DNA of 64,000 bases from Collinsella sp. An2 (GTDB taxonomy: Bacteria; Actinomycetota; Coriobacteriia; Coriobacteriales; Coriobacteriaceae): the NCBI RefSeq assembly GCF_002160065.1, contig NZ_NFJW01000001.1:355254-419253 (forward strand). The letters are read 5' to 3'. Shown one piece after another: positions 19,724-27,777 of the stretch. Numbering within the stretch: position 1 is the first letter of the stretch; each line of letters opens with the position of its first letter. The notes below the pieces were generated by a model. That model was not told the origin of the DNA. It was given only the letters and a program-made list of their open reading frames with translations, and made no database searches. Made by a program: the position numbers and the translations under genes.

Positions 19724-20055
19724 TTTACGTAAAAATGCCCCTGTTCCCGTTTCGCCTCAGCAGAACGACGGGCGCTTTTCACGTACATGACACCGTAATC
19801 GCCTGCTCGTCGATGTTGAAAAATGCCGTCGTTGAGTTCAGACAGTTCATAAATGCCAACATCTTTGCCTGTCGATTCGCGGACTTGTTCACCAAGAGCG
19901 TAGATTGAGAGCGGCTTAACGTGGGGGTCTCCGTCGACAAGAAGGTCAATGTCAGAAGATTCGGTCGCCTCACCGCGAGCATAAGACCCAAATACGAACG
20001 CCGCGCAGAGGTCGTGCCTGGCTAAAGCTCGAGTGAGGGCAGATCCTACAACGTG
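19720..20055 (-). pseudogene. MntA-like nucleotidyltransferase remnant without a start codon
   Basis: The minus-strand frame from 20055 to the TAG at 19720-19722 encodes F-V-F-G-S-Y-A-R-G-E-A-T-E-S-S-D-I-D-L-L-V, the G-S-Y-x-R-G-x-A-x-x-x-S-D-x-D core of minimal nucleotidyltransferases, then G-E-Q-V-R-E-S-T-G-K-D-V. No ATG, GTG or TTG precedes this core in frame, and a TAG closes the frame upstream. The first 8-10 residues of the family seem lost. Its 3' end overlaps the toxin gene and carries a repeat (19727-19755). I see no HepT partner. Confidence 0.65.
19727..19755. repeat. dispersed repeat family 2, copy 3
   Basis: ACGTAAAAATGCCCCTGTTC and the following CCGTTTCGC resemble the copy at 4914-4944 in core and flanks. 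It lies right after the RelE stop codon and within the end of the nucleotidyltransferase remnant. Confidence 0.45.
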
Positions 20056-20176
20056 CCTCTATACTGGAGGGCAGGAGGAAGGTGCGAGCGGTATGCCGGC
20101 ACGGCTCGATTGGGGGCGGAAAAGCCCGTCCAGCGGCTGCTGCGACATGCGGTTCGCCACATAGGGGAGGATGATC

Positions 20177-21334
20177 ATGCAGTATCGCACGCTTGGCAAC
20201 ACGGGGCTCAAGGTCAGCGAGATCGGCTTTGGCGGCGAGTGGATGGACGGCACGCTCGAAGATACGCTTGCCGTGGTGCGTGCGTGCGAGGATGCGGGCA
20301 TCAATATCCTCGACTGCTGGATGCCCGACCCCACGCGCCGTTCAAACTTGGGCGACGCGCTCCAGGAGCTTGGCAGCCGCGATCGCTGGATTATCCAGGG
20401 CCATTTGGGCTCCACCTGGCAGAACGAGCAATACGTGCGCGACCGCGACCTGGACCAGGTCAAGCCGGCGTTCGAGGACCTACTTGCGCGCTTTCACACC
20501 GACTATATGGACCTTGGTATGATTCACTACATCGACAAGGTCGATGAGTTCCACCAGATTATGGCCGGTCCGTTCTACGACTACGTGCGCGAGCTTCACG
20601 CTGCGGGAACCATTCGTCATGTGGGCCTTTCCACGCATAATCCCGCCGTCGCCCGTCTGGCTGTGGAGAGCTCCGACATCGAGATGATCCTCTTCAGCGT
20701 TAATCCGGCATTCGATATGATGCCGGCAAGCGAGAACCTCGACGATGTGCTGGGCGAGCACGTGACCTTCGACCGCGATGCGCTCGACGGCGTGAACCCC
20801 GACCGCGCCGAGCTGTACGCGCTTGCCGAGGAAACCGGCACGGGCATCACCGTCATGAAGGGCTATGCGGGCGGCCGTCTGCTCGACGCCTCGGCGTCGC
20901 CCTTTGGCGTGGCGCTCGCCCCGGTGCAGTGCATCCATTACGCGCTCACCCGTCCGGCAGTGGCGAGCATCATGGTCGGCTACACCACGCCTGAGCACGT
21001 GGCCGAGGCGGTGGCCTACGAGACGGCAGACGACGCCGCGCGGGACTATGCGGCCGTGCTTGCCGGTGCCCCGCGCCATGCCTACTATGGCCAGTGCACC
21101 TACTGCGGACACTGTGCGCCGTGCCCCGTGGGCATCGATATCCCCACCGTCAACAAGTTCTACGATCTCGCCGCCATGCAGCCCTCGGTGCCGGATTCGG
21201 TGCGCGAGCACTATCGCGCACTCGGCGTGACCGCCGGCGCGTGTATCGCCTGCCATGCATGCGAAAGCCGCTGTCCCTTTGGTGTAAAGGTCGCCGATAA
21301 GATGTCCCAGGCCGCGCGGCTTTTTGGCTGCTAG
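20177..21334 (+). CDS. aldo-keto reductase-like protein with C-terminal 2x[4Fe-4S] module
   Basis: A 385-residue protein. A TIM-barrel aldo-keto reductase domain (about 1-285) is followed by a ferredoxin-like tail with C-T-Y-C-G-H-C-A-P-C-P and C-I-A-C-H-A-C-E-S-R-C-P. In the barrel, Asp46 and His117 are kept, but the catalytic Tyr is replaced (D-C-W-M-P-D, Asp51) and the Lys is replaced by Gln74 (I-I-Q-G-H). Normal hydride/proton chemistry is therefore unlikely, and the clusters may carry electrons to an altered site. The start is ATG 20177 after GGGGAGG; ATG 20171 directly touches that site. A TATACT box lies at 20059. Confidence 0.88.
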   Translation: MQYRTLGNTGLKVSEIGFGGEWMDGTLEDTLAVVRACEDAGINILDCWMPDPTRRSNLGDALQELGSRDRWIIQGHLGSTWQNEQYVRDRDLDQVKPAFEDLLARFHTDYMDLGMIHYIDKVDEFHQIMAGPFYDYVRELHAAGTIRHVGLSTHNPAVARLAVESSDIEMILFSVNPAFDMMPASENLDDVLGEHVTFDRDALDGVNPDRAELYALAEETGTGITVMKGYAGGRLLDASASPFGVALAPVQCIHYALTRPAVASIMVGYTTPEHVAEAVAYETADDAARDYAAVLAGAPRHAYYGQCTYCGHCAPCPVGIDIPTVNKFYDLAAMQPSVPDSVREHYRALGVTAGACIACHACESRCPFGVKVADKMSQAARLFGC

Positions 21335-21413
21335 CCATCAGCGCTCCTAGGCGTTTTGGTTCCGGGCGTCACGCATCGCGCATCGGTTCCGTGCGCCACG
21401 TGCTCGCAGCGTA

Positions 21414-22211
21414 TCAGGCCCGCTCATGGACGGCGGCGTTGACCCATTGCGTCTGCTGCACGTTCACGCCCGAGAAGATGCCGATGTCGAGCATGCAGTC
21501 GCGATAGTCCCGCCCGTGTGCAATGGTGATGTAGTCGTCGTTCACGAGACGGTTGTGCGTGGGGTCGAGGCCGATCCATCGGTCCCCGTGGTATACCTCG
21601 ACCCACGCGTGCGTCGCGCCCTCGCCGGCGAGCATCCCAGCGATGTAGCGCGCAACGATTCCGCAGCTTCGGCATACGGCAAGCATGACGTGCGCATAGT
21701 CCTGGCACACGCCCTTGCCTTGTGCAAGCGCTTCCTCGGCGGTGGTGCGAACGGTGGTGCTCCCCGGCGTATAGGTAAACGCCCGATACACCTCGTTCAT
21801 GATGACCTGGGCTCGCTCGACAGGGGTCGCGCCGCCGGGAAGCGGGCGAAGCAGCTCCTCGCAGCGAGCTACAAGTGCCGAGACAACGGGGCCTGGCTCG
21901 GTGAGCGCAGAGGTAAAGCGATAGAGTGGCTTGGGAGGCTCAGGCTTGATGTGCTCGTTGTCCACGAAAGCGATGCCGGTCACGCGGTAGCCAAAGGTAT
22001 CGTGTTCCTGCGGGATAAAGCCCGTCACCACGACGGAATCAAAGGAATCGGTCGAAGTCTCGTACGGCACGTCCGGCTCGAGCGTGAACTCCACATCGAC
22101 AATCTGTTGACGTGGCCCTGTTGCAGGAATGCATCGCAGCTGAAACCTGTGGTCGGTCACCGGTGCGCTGAACGTCAGTCGCATCTGGTAGTCGAACGAC
22201 AGCTTCTTCAT
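21414..22211 (-). CDS. transglutaminase-like cysteine protease/amidotransferase
   Basis: A 265-residue protein. The N-terminal bacterial transglutaminase-associated domain (about 1-100) precedes a papain-like core with catalytic Cys169 (G-K-G-V-C-Q-D-Y-A-H), His201 (A-T-H-A-W-V-E-V) and Asp216 (L-D-P-T-H-N). It lies 101 bp downstream of an ATP-grasp/alpha-E gene on the same strand. This gene pair recurs in many bacteria and is thought to make or modify a peptide. The Anbu-type NtnH peptidase found in some such clusters is not seen here. Confidence 0.92.
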   Translation of the reverse strand: MKKLSFDYQMRLTFSAPVTDHRFQLRCIPATGPRQQIVDVEFTLEPDVPYETSTDSFDSVVVTGFIPQEHDTFGYRVTGIAFVDNEHIKPEPPKPLYRFTSALTEPGPVVSALVARCEELLRPLPGGATPVERAQVIMNEVYRAFTYTPGSTTVRTTAEEALAQGKGVCQDYAHVMLAVCRSCGIVARYIAGMLAGEGATHAWVEVYHGDRWIGLDPTHNRLVNDDYITIAHGRDYRDCMLDIGIFSGVNVQQTQWVNAAVHERA

Positions 22212-22312
22212 GCGTGCCTCCTGCTCATGCCTTTTTGCCTGCAGGAATAGTACCCCAACCCGCTCGCTGTGAACCGTGCGCCGACGGTCCGTGCATCGTC
22301 TACATGTTGCGT

Positions 22313-24493
22313 CTACGCGTGCGGCGCATCCATGTTCATGGAGCTCAGAGAGCCCGCGTCTTTGGTATCCGAGGTCACGATACGTCCCTCAAATCGCGCA
22401 AGCAGCTGCGCGGTGCGCTCGGCGGCCTCGGCATATCCACGATGGGCCAGGTCACTTGCCAGGATGCGCGTGCCTTCGGCATAACAGTACGGCAGCGGGT
22501 GGTCTCCCAGCTGCTTGGCATAGCTGTCGAGCTTGCCAAGCGCCGCCTTCATAAGTTCGGCAGGCAGCTCGAAGCGGCTGTACAAATCAAGGCGCTCGAG
22601 GTACTTGCCCAGGAAGATGAGAGCTTTGAAGGCGGGGTCGGCAGCGGAGTTCTCAATGCCGCCCCAGAAGGCGAGGAGGGCATCCGCCACATCGCGCTGG
22701 CTCAGCATGCTGCCGCCCTTGCCGCAGGTGCGGGCCGCGTCGTCCAGGTCGCGCAGAGCGAGCTCGATATGTTGCAACAGGCGCGAACTCAGCTCGGGAC
22801 GCAGGATGACGGCGTTGTAGAACGCCGCGTCGGCCGCGCTTCGCACCGAGTTGGGCTCCTGTGCGTCGTAGAGCAGCGACCAGATGAAGCCATCGAAATC
22901 GGTGAAGTCCTCGGGCACGTCGAGAGCGCGGGCAAACGGTCGGAACGCCTCCACGTCGGTGTCCATCACGCGGTCGTAGAACGGATAAAACACGTTGAGC
23001 GTGGTGAAGATACGCTCGGTGTAGCGTCCAAGCCAGTAGAGGTTTTCGGCTTTTGACGCCGTGACAAGCGCGAGCGGACGGCGACGCGCCTGGTCGAGTG
23101 CGTGCTCGATGCGGGCATGCACGTCTTCTCCGCCGACGCCCTGCTTTGACGAAAGTACCCACGTGTCTTTGAAGCCGCCGCCCTGCGACGAGTTCACGAT
23201 CATCTGGCCGGGGACAGACGAGTACCGCGTAAGGCCCGAGTACCAAACGTGCGTGTTCTTGCCGGTGAGCACGAAGGCGCGCAGGTCGCACTTGCGGGGG
23301 CTGTGTTCGCCGGTCTCTGGGTCGATGACGTCGATGTCGCGGAAGTCGATGACCTCCTGCGCGATAAAGCGGCGCGGCTCCGCCTTGATACGCTCGGCAA
23401 GTTCGGCGCGCTCGCTGGCCGACAGGCTCGAGCCAAAGACCACGCCGTAGCCGCCGGCCTCGGCGACGTCCTTGATGACGAGCTCGCCCAGGCGGTTGAG
23501 CACCTCGCGTCGGTCCTTCTCGAAGAGGGGCATGTAGGTGGGGGCGTTGTCCAAAATGGGCTCCTCGCCCAGGTAGTAGCGAATCATCTGGGGCACGAAG
23601 TAGTAGATGGCCTTGTCGTCGGCGACGCCGTTGCCCGGCGCGTTGACGATGGCGACGTTTCCTGCCCGATAGGCACCGAGCAGCCCCGGTACGCCGATGA
23701 CCGAGTCGGGGTTGAAAGCGAAGGGGTCGAGGAACTCGTCGGAGAGGCGCCGGTACACCACGCCCACGCGGTGCCGCGTGCCTGTGTAGTCGAGCAGGTA
23801 GACCTTGTTGTCGATGACCTCTAGGTCATCCGGGAAGGCGAGCTCGGCGCCGGTGGTCTCGGCCAGGTAGGCGTGCTCGAAGAACGCCGAGTTGTAGCGG
23901 CCGGGGGTGAGCACCACGGCCAGGCCCTCGCACGAGACGAAGTCCATGGTCTTGCGCAGCAGGCGCGGATAGTCGCGGTTGTCGCGCAGGTTCATGGTGC
24001 GGAAGGTGCGTGGATTGATACGTCGCTCGATCTCGCGCACAAAAAGCGGGTAGCTCGCGCCCGAGGGGATGCGCAGGTTGTCCTCAAGCACCCACCAGTG
24101 GCCGTCTTTGCCCTGGACAAGGTCTTCGCCGGCGATGTGCGCGTAGATGCCGCCCGGCGGCGTGACGCCGTTGACCTGCGGAAGGTAGCCGGCCGAGGTG
24201 TAGACGTACTCTTCGGGCACGACGCCGTCGTGCACGATCTGCTTGGCCGAGTAGATGTCGCGCAGGTAGGCGTTGAGGGCATCTACGCGTTGCCTGAGGC
24301 CGGCTTCGAGCCGGTCGAACTCGTCGGAGGGAATGATGCGTGGAATGGGGTCGTAGGGAAAGAGACGGTCTTCATACGTGCCGTTCCGGTAGATGCCAAA
24401 GCGCACGCCGTTGCGCGCGAGCTCCTGGCCGATTTCCTTCTGATGCGATGCCAGGCTGGCGGCAAGCTGGCGTGCGGTGGTTTCGATATCCAT
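22313..24493 (-). CDS. circularly permuted ATP-grasp fused to alpha-E domain
   Basis: A 726-residue fusion. The N-terminal circularly permuted ATP-grasp (old names DUF404/DUF407, about 1-400) includes G-G-Y-G-V-V-F-G-S-S and C-D-L-R-A-F-V near its end. The C-terminal alpha-E domain (old DUF403, about 435-720) begins A-S-K-A-E-N-L-Y-W-L-G-R-Y-T-E-R. These parts are often two separate genes. The family is predicted to form amide bonds with ATP. The start is ATG 24493, 6 nt after GAGGGGAG. It is transcribed towards the transglutaminase. Confidence 0.92.
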   Translation of the reverse strand: MDIETTARQLAASLASHQKEIGQELARNGVRFGIYRNGTYEDRLFPYDPIPRIIPSDEFDRLEAGLRQRVDALNAYLRDIYSAKQIVHDGVVPEEYVYTSAGYLPQVNGVTPPGGIYAHIAGEDLVQGKDGHWWVLEDNLRIPSGASYPLFVREIERRINPRTFRTMNLRDNRDYPRLLRKTMDFVSCEGLAVVLTPGRYNSAFFEHAYLAETTGAELAFPDDLEVIDNKVYLLDYTGTRHRVGVVYRRLSDEFLDPFAFNPDSVIGVPGLLGAYRAGNVAIVNAPGNGVADDKAIYYFVPQMIRYYLGEEPILDNAPTYMPLFEKDRREVLNRLGELVIKDVAEAGGYGVVFGSSLSASERAELAERIKAEPRRFIAQEVIDFRDIDVIDPETGEHSPRKCDLRAFVLTGKNTHVWYSGLTRYSSVPGQMIVNSSQGGGFKDTWVLSSKQGVGGEDVHARIEHALDQARRRPLALVTASKAENLYWLGRYTERIFTTLNVFYPFYDRVMDTDVEAFRPFARALDVPEDFTDFDGFIWSLLYDAQEPNSVRSAADAAFYNAVILRPELSSRLLQHIELALRDLDDAARTCGKGGSMLSQRDVADALLAFWGGIENSAADPAFKALIFLGKYLERLDLYSRFELPAELMKAALGKLDSYAKQLGDHPLPYCYAEGTRILASDLAHRGYAEAAERTAQLLARFEGRIVTSDTKDAGSLSSMNMDAPHA

Positions 24494-24618
24494 GGTGACT
24501 CCCCTCATGCGGGCGATGCATGAGGCTCATCGTAGGAGCCGCGTGTTTCCAGCTGCAGGCACGCGTGTTTCAGTTGTGAAAATAGGACCCAGGAAATATC
24601 ACATAGGGTAGACCTATC

Positions 24619-24740
24619 TGCCATTGGGGACGCTGCCATTTGCCATTGGGGACGGGTACATATGGCAGACGATCTGCCATTCTGCCATTGGGGACGGGTA
24701 CATTTGGCAGACGATCGGCGCGGTCGCCCCATTTGCCATT
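24619..24740. repeat. palindromic GGGGACGGGTAC repeat, cluster R1
   Basis: Three copies of the consensus TGCCATTGGGGACGGGTAC occur here, with partner TGGCAGACGATC segments. The same family is found at 26072-26150, 26559-26636, 29744-29853 and 31147-31320. The remaining bases between 24494 and 24963 hold a flavoprotein fragment and the nudC promoter. Confidence 0.8.
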
Positions 24741-24861
24741 CGCAGCACCCGCCGACGGCAAGCAGCATACCGCGGTCGTGGTAGCCAATGTAGTTGGTCA
24801 TGACCTGGCGATAGTAGTTCACAGCCAGCTCAAAGGTCCAGAAACGCTTGTGGGCAGGCGG
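24740..24861 (-). pseudogene. C-terminal fragment of a NAD(P)H-dependent flavoprotein
   Basis: The minus-strand frame encodes K-R-F-W-T-F-E-L-A-V-N-Y-Y-R-Q-V-M-T, then Y-I-G-Y-H-D-R-G-M-L-L-A-V-G-G-C, which resembles the end of flavodoxin-fold NADPH-dependent reductases. It has no start and runs straight into the repeat cluster R1. It looks like a gene remnant cut by the repeat. The family call is from recall of this C-terminal pattern. Confidence 0.45.
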
Positions 24862-24903
24862 TCGCGCGGGCTGTGCAGTCTGTTGGGTGGGTCTACAGGA
24901 TTG

Positions 24904-24909
24904 TATAAT
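24904..24909 (+). promoter_or_regulatory. -10 box of nudC
   Basis: A perfect TATAAT lies 55 bp upstream of the nudC start. The -35 region is poorly conserved. Confidence 0.5.
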
Positions 24910-24963
24910 TGCCGGGATTTATCGAGAGGCTGGTAAAGCAGCAGGTGTGAAAGGGCGGTCGAC

Positions 24964-26067
24964 GTGGCGGGAAATGTGTGGAACGGCGAGCTGTTGCTGG
25001 ATGACTTCATGGCTCGGCTGCCGCTGGCACAGACGACGGTCGACCTCGATGTGGAGCGTCGCGGAGAGCCGGGCCTGCTGGCACGTCTGCTGCATGATTC
25101 CGCGACGCGCGTGATGTTTGTTGATCGTGGCGCGGTCGCCGTACCTCGCCAGGAAGTCACGGCGGCGCCTGCCGCCCTGGACTGTGCCGATGATCCGGCC
25201 GCTCCTCGTCCCGACGCCGTGGCCCCGCAGGATATGTTGGAGCTTGCCACGCTCTCTGTTGTCGCGTTGCACGGCGACGTTGATCGCCTCGCGCCCTATG
25301 TGATCTATCTGGGTACCGAGCGCGCTTCTGTCGGTAACGCGGGCTCATGTGCGGGGGCGGAAATAGGCGATGCGGCGGCCTCTTACGTGGCGCTCGACGT
25401 TTCCCGTGCGTTCCGGGCGAGCGTCGATCTGGGGGTCTCGCGCGATGCATTTGGCTGGGTTGAGCTCCGGTCGTTTGCGCCGTGCGCGTCCGCCCGCGAT
25501 GCCGGCCTTGCCACAAGCGCGGTCGCGGTGGCCATGTGGCACGACCAGCAGCGCTGCTGCCCGTTTTGCGGCGCTCCGGTCTCGCCGACGCTTGGTGGAT
25601 GGGCTCAGACCTGCACGAATCCCGACGATGCCGACCGTCTCCTGTTCCCGCGGATCGAGCCGGCCATCATCACGGCGATTGTCGATGACGCTGACCGCAT
25701 CTTGCTGCAAAACAACAGCGCGTGGCGCGAGCGGTTCTTCTCGGTTTCCGCCGGATTCGTGGAGGCGGGCGAGAGTTTGGAGCACGCGGTGCGTCGGGAG
25801 GCGCACGAAGAGGTGGGTGTCGAGCTGGATACGGTGGGCTATCGCGGCTCTCAGCCGTGGCCGTTTCCGGCTAGCATCATGCTGGGCTTCCGCGCGCATG
25901 CGTGCACGACGGATATTCGGGTGGATCACAACGAGGTCGCCTCTGCCCGATGGTTCTCACGCGACGAGCTTGTCCAAGCGGTGGCTTCGGGCGAGGTCGA
26001 GCTGCCTGGACGGGCATCGATTGCGCGCCACCTCATCGAAGAGTGGTTCGGCGCGTCCCTACCATAA
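24964..26067 (+). CDS. nudC: NAD+ diphosphatase / NAD-decapping Nudix hydrolase
   Basis: A 367-residue NudC. A divergent N-terminal domain (about 1-190) is followed by a zinc-ribbon C-C-P-F-C-G-A-P...C and the Nudix box G-F-V-E-A-G-E-S...R-R-E-A-H-E-E-V-G. Next is S-Q-P-W-P-F-P-A-S, the signature for NADH/NAD hydrolysis. NudC cleaves NAD(H) and removes NAD caps from RNA. The start is GTG 24964, with AAAGGGCGG upstream. The N-terminal domain is longer than in E. coli NudC (about 257 residues in all). Confidence 0.93.
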   Translation: MAGNVWNGELLLDDFMARLPLAQTTVDLDVERRGEPGLLARLLHDSATRVMFVDRGAVAVPRQEVTAAPAALDCADDPAAPRPDAVAPQDMLELATLSVVALHGDVDRLAPYVIYLGTERASVGNAGSCAGAEIGDAAASYVALDVSRAFRASVDLGVSRDAFGWVELRSFAPCASARDAGLATSAVAVAMWHDQQRCCPFCGAPVSPTLGGWAQTCTNPDDADRLLFPRIEPAIITAIVDDADRILLQNNSAWRERFFSVSAGFVEAGESLEHAVRREAHEEVGVELDTVGYRGSQPWPFPASIMLGFRAHACTTDIRVDHNEVASARWFSRDELVQAVASGEVELPGRASIARHLIEEWFGASLP

Positions 26068-26071
26068 ACCC

Positions 26072-26150
26072 TGCCATTGGGGACGGGTACAAATGGCAGA
26101 CGGGGCGGGCCGATCGCGTCCGTCCGCCAGTTGCACCCGTCCCCGGTGGC
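26072..26150. repeat. palindromic GGGGACGGGTAC repeat, R2
   Basis: TGCCATTGGGGACGGGTACA is followed after about 40 nt by a near-inverted copy ending CACCCGTCCCCGGTGGC, so the transcript could fold into a long hairpin. It begins 4 bp after the nudC stop. Confidence 0.8.
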
Positions 26151-26221
26151 GAGTGATGGGGCCAAGGAGCGATCCTGCGGGAGGAGAAGCGGGTACACTG
26201 AGGCTATGGTGAGGAGGGGTT

Positions 26222-26539
26222 ATGTGCTATACGGTCGAAGAGATCAGGGATCGCGTGAACAATGCGGTCGCCGTCTATAACGCCTCATCGGATTCCGATG
26301 CACGAATCAGCTCGGTGTCGCTTTTTGGCAGTTATGCCGAGGGGCGAGCTCGCGACGACTCCGATGTGGACCTACTGGTGACCTTCAGCTCGTCCACGGT
26401 GAGCTTCTTTACGCTTGCTAGGGCGCTTGAGGCTATGGAGCAGGGGCTTGGCGTCTCGGTCGATTTGGTGCAAGACCCTTTGCCGGAAGGCGCTCTCTTG
26501 GTCATCGGAAAGAAGGTGCCCCTCTATGAAGCAGCCTGA
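26222..26539 (+). CDS. mntA: MntA-like minimal nucleotidyltransferase antitoxin
   Basis: A 105-residue protein with the nucleotidyltransferase core L-F-G-S-Y-A-E-G-R-A-R-D-D-S-D-V-D-L-L-V (residues about 36-55), containing G-S and D-x-D. MntA antitoxins AMPylate and inactivate the HepT RNase encoded immediately downstream. The start is ATG 26222 behind GAGGAGGGG. The expected hepT begins at 26526, overlapping the end of this gene, but stops after 12 codons. This antitoxin is now an orphan. Confidence 0.85.
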   Translation: MCYTVEEIRDRVNNAVAVYNASSDSDARISSVSLFGSYAEGRARDDSDVDLLVTFSSSTVSFFTLARALEAMEQGLGVSVDLVQDPLPEGALLVIGKKVPLYEAA

Positions 26540-26564
26540 CAAGCATGTGCTCGACGTGTCATAG
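26526..26564 (+). pseudogene. hepT start, truncated by repeat R3
   Basis: ATG 26526 overlaps the last 14 bp of mntA, as is usual for mntA-hepT. It encodes M-K-Q-P-D-K-H-V-L-D-V-S before TAG at 26562-26564. The opening K-x-x-D-K-x-V-L-D fits HepT/DUF86 N-termini. The stop lies in the first bases of the GGGGACGGGTAC repeat, so the rest of the toxin was replaced or deleted at the repeat boundary. Confidence 0.55.
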
Positions 26565-26636
26565 GGGACGGGTACAAATGACAGACGGGGCGGGCCAATC
26601 GCGTCCGTCCGCCATCTGTACCCGTCCCCAGTGGCA
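26559..26636. repeat. palindromic GGGGACGGGTAC repeat, R3
   Basis: ATAGGGGACGGGTACAAATG and the inverted partner ending TGTACCCGTCCCCAGTGGC enclose a CGGGC...GCGTCCGTCCGCC core nearly identical to R2. It interrupts the hepT start and ends 17 bp before the kinase stop codon. Confidence 0.8.
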
Positions 26637-26652
26637 GATAGAGGACGGGCGG

Positions 26653-27777
26653 TTACCGTAGGGGTAGACGCACCTCGAAGGTAGAGCCCTTGCCCGGTGA
26701 GCTCTCGACCGAGATGCAGCCGTCGTGAAGCTCGACAATGCGCCGGCAAAGTGCCAGGCCCAGCCCGCTGCCCTCGCCCGCATGGCTCGTATCCCCCTGG
26801 TAGAACCGGTCAAAGAGATGCTCGCGCGTCTCGGCGTCCATGCCGCATCCCTCGTCCGAGATCCAGCAGACCAGCTCGTCCGCGGTGCTGTCTCGCCCCT
26901 CTTCGCCGGCGCGCCCGCCGTAGAGCGCAACGTCTATATGTCCGCCCGGCTCGGAGAACTTCACGGCGTTGTTCAGCAGGTTCGTCCACAGCTGCACAAG
27001 GTAGTCGGTGTTGCCGCTACACGTGCACGGGTCGAGCGCCAGGGTAATCTCGATGCCGCGCTCTGCAGCGCGGTGCTCCTCAAGCGCCACCGCGCGACGG
27101 ATGGTCTCGGCCACATCGACGCGCCCCACATCGGGAAGAATCGCCAGCGCCTCCATTTTGGATAGCGACAAGATGCGCTCGGAGAGGCCGGCAAGGCGCT
27201 CCGATTCCTCAACGATGATGTCAAGGTATTCGCGCTGCTCGCTGCGGGTTAGGTCGTCGCTATCCCGCAAAAGCTGGGCAAATCCGCGCAGCGCGTTGAT
27301 GGGTGTGCGAAACTCGTGGCTGAAGTCGCTGATAAAGCTTGCGCGCATCATCTCGGTGCTGCCAAGTTCCTGCGCCGCGGTGTTGAAGCTCTTCACGAAC
27401 TCGTCGACTTCACGCACGGAGAGCCGCTCGGTGTTGGCAATCCTGAAGTCAAAATTGCCGCGCGCAAGTTCCTTCATGGCTGCGGTCATGCGGCGGAGCG
27501 GGTTTACGAACGTGCGATTCACGAGAAGGCAGATGAGCGCCGCGATGATGAGGCTGCCTGCGATGACCACGAAAACGACCGAGGAGATGCTGGTCAGGCG
27601 CTCGAACGAGACGAGTCCCGCGTCCACGAGGTGTGACCCCAGCATTCCAACGCAGCTTACGAAGGCAATGATGATGGTGGCGATGATAGCGGTGAGGGCC
27701 GACACCAAAGCAACCGTGCGCATAGGGGAGAGCATGGGGTCGTCAAAGATGGACTCGTTGCCCCGACTCTTATCCAC
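26653..27777 (-). CDS. sensor histidine kinase (system 1)
   Basis: A 374-residue membrane kinase. Two helices (about 21-45 and 63-88) flank a very short external loop. A HAMP linker follows (about 89-143), then the H-box F-S-H-E-F-R-T-P with His154, and the ATPase domain with an N-box (L-L-N-N-A-V-K-F), D-E-G-C-G-M and G-E-G-S-G-L-G-L-A-L. The tiny sensor loop suggests intramembrane or partner-dependent sensing. The GTG start overlaps the regulator stop as GTGGATAA. Confidence 0.93.
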   Translation of the reverse strand: MDKSRGNESIFDDPMLSPMRTVALVSALTAIIATIIIAFVSCVGMLGSHLVDAGLVSFERLTSISSVVFVVIAGSLIIAALICLLVNRTFVNPLRRMTAAMKELARGNFDFRIANTERLSVREVDEFVKSFNTAAQELGSTEMMRASFISDFSHEFRTPINALRGFAQLLRDSDDLTRSEQREYLDIIVEESERLAGLSERILSLSKMEALAILPDVGRVDVAETIRRAVALEEHRAAERGIEITLALDPCTCSGNTDYLVQLWTNLLNNAVKFSEPGGHIDVALYGGRAGEEGRDSTADELVCWISDEGCGMDAETREHLFDRFYQGDTSHAGEGSGLGLALCRRIVELHDGCISVESSPGKGSTFEVRLPLR

